A stretch of DNA of 13,834 nt from 2-12-FULL-60-25 sp964638165 (GTDB lineage: Bacteria > Patescibacteriota > Patescibacteriia > 2-12-FULL-60-25), in assembly GCA_964638165.1 (NCBI GenBank), contig CAZWYJ010000029.1:1-13834 (forward strand), given 5' to 3'. Of the stretch, positions 12,015-13,834 are shown in pieces; the first letter of the stretch is position 1, and each line of letters starts with the position of its first letter. The notes beneath the pieces are model-generated. The model saw only the letters and a program-made list of their open reading frames with translations. It was not told where the DNA came from and made no database searches. Made by a program: the position numbers and the translations under genes.

Positions 12015-12023
12015 TGCTATACT
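12015..12023 (+). promoter_or_regulatory. Extended -10 promoter for the secreted-protein gene, leaderless
   Basis: TGC-TATACT (hexamer 12018-12023) ends 8 nt before ATG 12032, the same sequence and geometry as at rpiB. There is no Shine-Dalgarno (preceding bases acccgcgt). A -35 at the expected distance would fall inside the palindromic tail (tttaac, 11995-12000; 3/6). Confidence 0.65.
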
Positions 12024-12031
12024 ACCCGCGT

Positions 12032-13711
12032 ATGAAACGACTCATTGCCCTCTGCGCGGTCATCGCATGTTTCGCCGCGCCCATCGCGCCACTTCGTGCG
12101 GCCACGCTTACCGCCGGAACGCTCATCAAAGGCTCCGGATCAGCCGTGTACTACTACACGGAAGCCGGAACGCGCCTCTCATTCCCGAACGAGAAGACCT
12201 ACTTTACGTGGTACGGCGACTTCTCAAACATCACCACGATTACGGACGCGGAACTCGCTGCGATCACGCTCGCCGGAAATGTGACGTACCGCCCGGGCGC
12301 GCGCATGATCAAGATTCAGAGTGATCCGCGCGTCTACGCCGTGGATGACGGCGGGACCCTGCGTTGGGTGCAAACAGAACAGCTCGCGACATCCCTCTAC
12401 GGAGCAGACTGGGCAAAAAAAATTGACGACCTTTCTGACGCCTTCTTCAGCGACTACCAGACTGGTCTCTCCATCACGTCATCGTCGGACTTCAATCCGG
12501 CCGCGGTCCAAGCCGCCCACCCTTCGATCGGAACGACAGCCGTCGTCGTGACGGATGACAAGGGTATCGTCGGCACAATGTCGGTACTCACGGGAGAAAT
12601 TGTCACGATCGCCTTGACCGAGAACGCTTCAACCGGCTACTCCTGGACCGCGACGTATGACATATCTGCGCTTTCGCTCCTCTCAACGTCATCATCATAT
12701 CCGGACACGGGACTCGTCGGCAGTTCGGGAACCGTGACGTTTCGATTTAAGGCATTGGGCGCGGGTCAGGAAGATATTATTTTCAATTACGCGCGCTCGT
12801 GGGAAACGAGCGTGGCTCCGATCGAACGCCGAACGTATCGCGTGACCATCGCAGACCCCGTCACCGCCGCGACCAGCTCCATTGCAACGGATCACGTGAC
12901 AGCGCAGGCCGGCTCTTCCATCACGATCACCGCTTCGTCAACGGCCACACCTGTACCGACCATGATCGCGATCAATGTCGGGACCATTGAAATCAAAAAC
13001 TGTGCAAGCACGAATCTCTGCACGGCAACCTACGCGGTTCCGCCTTCAGGCGCAGACGGGACGTATACTTTCACGGCAATCTTCACAGCGCAGAATGGCG
13101 CAACCTCAACGAAGAGCATCACGATCCCGATTGTCGCCGAGCAGCAGATGAACTCCATCGAACTCTCGATTGCGCGTCCGATTATGCGCACGACGGATGA
13201 AGCGGAGATCACGGTTCGACCGGGACCGGATCTAAACGCACGAAGCATCACAATTTACATAGACGGCGTTTCAAAAAAAATCTGCGAGAGCTCTCCGGCG
13301 ATCTGCGTATTCGAAGACTTAATTTCTGGATCCATCGGGAGCGTGCACACGGTTGAAGCCGTCATACGAACTCCGGAAGACCTCTTCTACCGCAGTCTTC
13401 AAAAGACGATCACGCTCTCGGATAATGACGCACCGTCAATCACGATCGAAGCATCGAAGAGCTCCATGTACGCCACAGAAACCGTTGAGCTCACGCTCCG
13501 CGCAAACGATGACGATGGCATTTCGTCTACAAAAATCATTCGAGATGGAAACGTTCTCGCCACATGTTCCGGCGCAGCGCCATGCACCGTCACCGCGGGT
13601 CCGTTTGACGGCATCGCCTCCGGAAGCACTGTCTCCTTTGACGGCTCCGCTACAGACCTCCTCGGACTCACGGCGACGAGTACGGGACTGACAACGATCA
13701 CGATTAGATAG
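12032..13711 (+). CDS. Secreted multidomain surface protein: CPR-type N-terminal module, chagasin-like (I42) inhibitor domain, Ig-like repeats
   Basis: This is a 559-aa exported protein. A signal peptide covers residues 1-23 (LIALCAVIACFAAPIAP core, probable cleavage after LRA). Residues 30-146 hold a two-part module (LIKGSGSAVYYY...FPNEKTYFTWY, then MIKIQSDPRVYAVDDGGTLRW) that I recall from many CPR surface proteins of unknown function. Residues about 178-275 resemble a chagasin-type cysteine-protease inhibitor: ENASTGYSW (197-205) for the NxTTGY loop, a glycine-rich loop (227-233), and YARSWE (253-258) for the RPW loop. Three Ig-like beta-rich segments follow (about 278-370, 375-463, 465-559), each with a close cysteine pair: C324/C330, C418/C425, C512/C518. 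There is no C-terminal membrane anchor or sorting motif. The start at 12032 is chosen by the signal peptide and the leaderless promoter. Export is confident, the inhibitor domain fairly so, and the target protease is unknown. Confidence 0.88.
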   Translation: MKRLIALCAVIACFAAPIAPLRAATLTAGTLIKGSGSAVYYYTEAGTRLSFPNEKTYFTWYGDFSNITTITDAELAAITLAGNVTYRPGARMIKIQSDPRVYAVDDGGTLRWVQTEQLATSLYGADWAKKIDDLSDAFFSDYQTGLSITSSSDFNPAAVQAAHPSIGTTAVVVTDDKGIVGTMSVLTGEIVTIALTENASTGYSWTATYDISALSLLSTSSSYPDTGLVGSSGTVTFRFKALGAGQEDIIFNYARSWETSVAPIERRTYRVTIADPVTAATSSIATDHVTAQAGSSITITASSTATPVPTMIAINVGTIEIKNCASTNLCTATYAVPPSGADGTYTFTAIFTAQNGATSTKSITIPIVAEQQMNSIELSIARPIMRTTDEAEITVRPGPDLNARSITIYIDGVSKKICESSPAICVFEDLISGSIGSVHTVEAVIRTPEDLFYRSLQKTITLSDNDAPSITIEASKSSMYATETVELTLRANDDDGISSTKIIRDGNVLATCSGAAPCTVTAGPFDGIASGSTVSFDGSATDLLGLTATSTGLTTITIR

Positions 13712-13732
13712 AAAAGACTGAGCGTAGGACGT

Positions 13733-13763
13733 GAGGCGTGGGAGATTCCCACGCCTCTTTTTT
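13733..13763 (+). terminator. Rho-independent terminator after the secreted-protein gene
   Basis: The perfect 11-bp stem gaggcgtggga (13733-13743)/tcccacgcctc (13747-13757) has a 3-nt loop and a T6 tract, 21 nt after the stop codon. Its wording (cgtagg...cgtggga...tcccacgcc) overlaps that of the ruvA/FemAB fold-back at 2584-2651. Confidence 0.95.
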
Positions 13764-13803
13764 ACAATCAATAATTGTCATGGCTCTAGACTAGCAGACC
13801 GCA

Positions 13804-13812
13804 TGATAAAAT
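13804..13812 (+). promoter_or_regulatory. Candidate extended -10 promoter for a right-edge gene
   Basis: TGA-TAAAAT (hexamer 13807-13812, 5/6 with TGn) ends 6 nt before ATG 13819, placing the transcription start exactly on the codon. This matches the leaderless geometry of rpiB and the secreted-protein gene. Confidence 0.5.
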
Positions 13813-13818
13813 GCGATT

Positions 13819-13834
13819 ATGCTTGTCAGTACAG
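13819..13834 (+). CDS. Partial gene: possible start of the next rightward gene
   Basis: ATG at 13819 opens a frame reading M-L-V-S-T to the window edge. It is inferred from the promoter geometry and from lying 55 nt after a terminator; an alternative ATG at 13803 is also open. Five codons cannot identify a product. Confidence 0.35.

Noticed and set aside
11813..12031. 73-residue N-terminal extension of the secreted protein
   Set aside because: It reads through a hairpin and the modular palindrome, and would bury the clear signal peptide that begins at 12032.

Overview
The window looks like chromosomal DNA of a Candidatus Patescibacteria (CPR) bacterium, most like Parcubacteria/Uhrbacteria-type genomes. 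The evidence is the combination of a short FemAB-like aminoacyltransferase, a truncated PilB-type ATPase, a eukaryote/archaeal-type (IleS2-like) isoleucyl-tRNA synthetase, and a secreted protein opening with an 'LIKGSGSAVYYY...FPNEKTYFTWY' module that I recall as widespread in CPR surface proteins. The phylum call is inference. I see no rRNA, tRNA, CRISPR array, transposase or phage gene.

Layout: positions 1-8499 are on the minus strand and 8698-13834 on the plus strand, diverging around 8500-8697. Reading leftwards from the divergence point: ileS, a transmembrane Ser/Thr protein kinase, a 505-bp gene-free stretch packed with palindromes, ruvA, a FemAB-family gene, a pilB-like ATPase, and the first 25 codons of a proline-rich protein whose start overlaps the pilB stop (TAATG). 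Reading rightwards: plsC-like acyltransferase, a 470-bp repeat-rich gap, rpiB, a ribulose-phosphate 3-epimerase homologue, a stand-alone receiver-domain protein, and a 559-aa secreted protein with a chagasin-like (I42) cysteine-protease-inhibitor domain and three Ig-like repeats. One more gene probably starts at the right edge.

How the genes relate: rpiB and the epimerase are consecutive steps of the non-oxidative pentose phosphate pathway. pilB and the gene after it are probably part of a type IV pilus or competence locus. FemAB (peptidoglycan cross-bridge), PlsC (phosphatidic acid), the kinase and the secreted inhibitor all act at the envelope. Most of the remaining genes look like independent single-gene units.

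The most unusual signal is between the genes. Every complete gene except pilB is followed within about 5-35 nt by an inverted repeat. Only some are ordinary rho-independent terminators; several are long fold-backs built from quasi-repeated short 'words' (such as ccaaatcacaaat, cgtagat, ttcgtatttcg). Two exact 47-bp copies of a modular palindrome, 2.1 kb apart, differ in loop and tail. A second theme is promoter placement. rpiB, the secreted protein and probably ruvA and the right-edge gene have a -10 element only 6-9 nt before the ATG, implying leaderless mRNAs. plsC, the kinase and the receiver gene have clear Shine-Dalgarno sequences.
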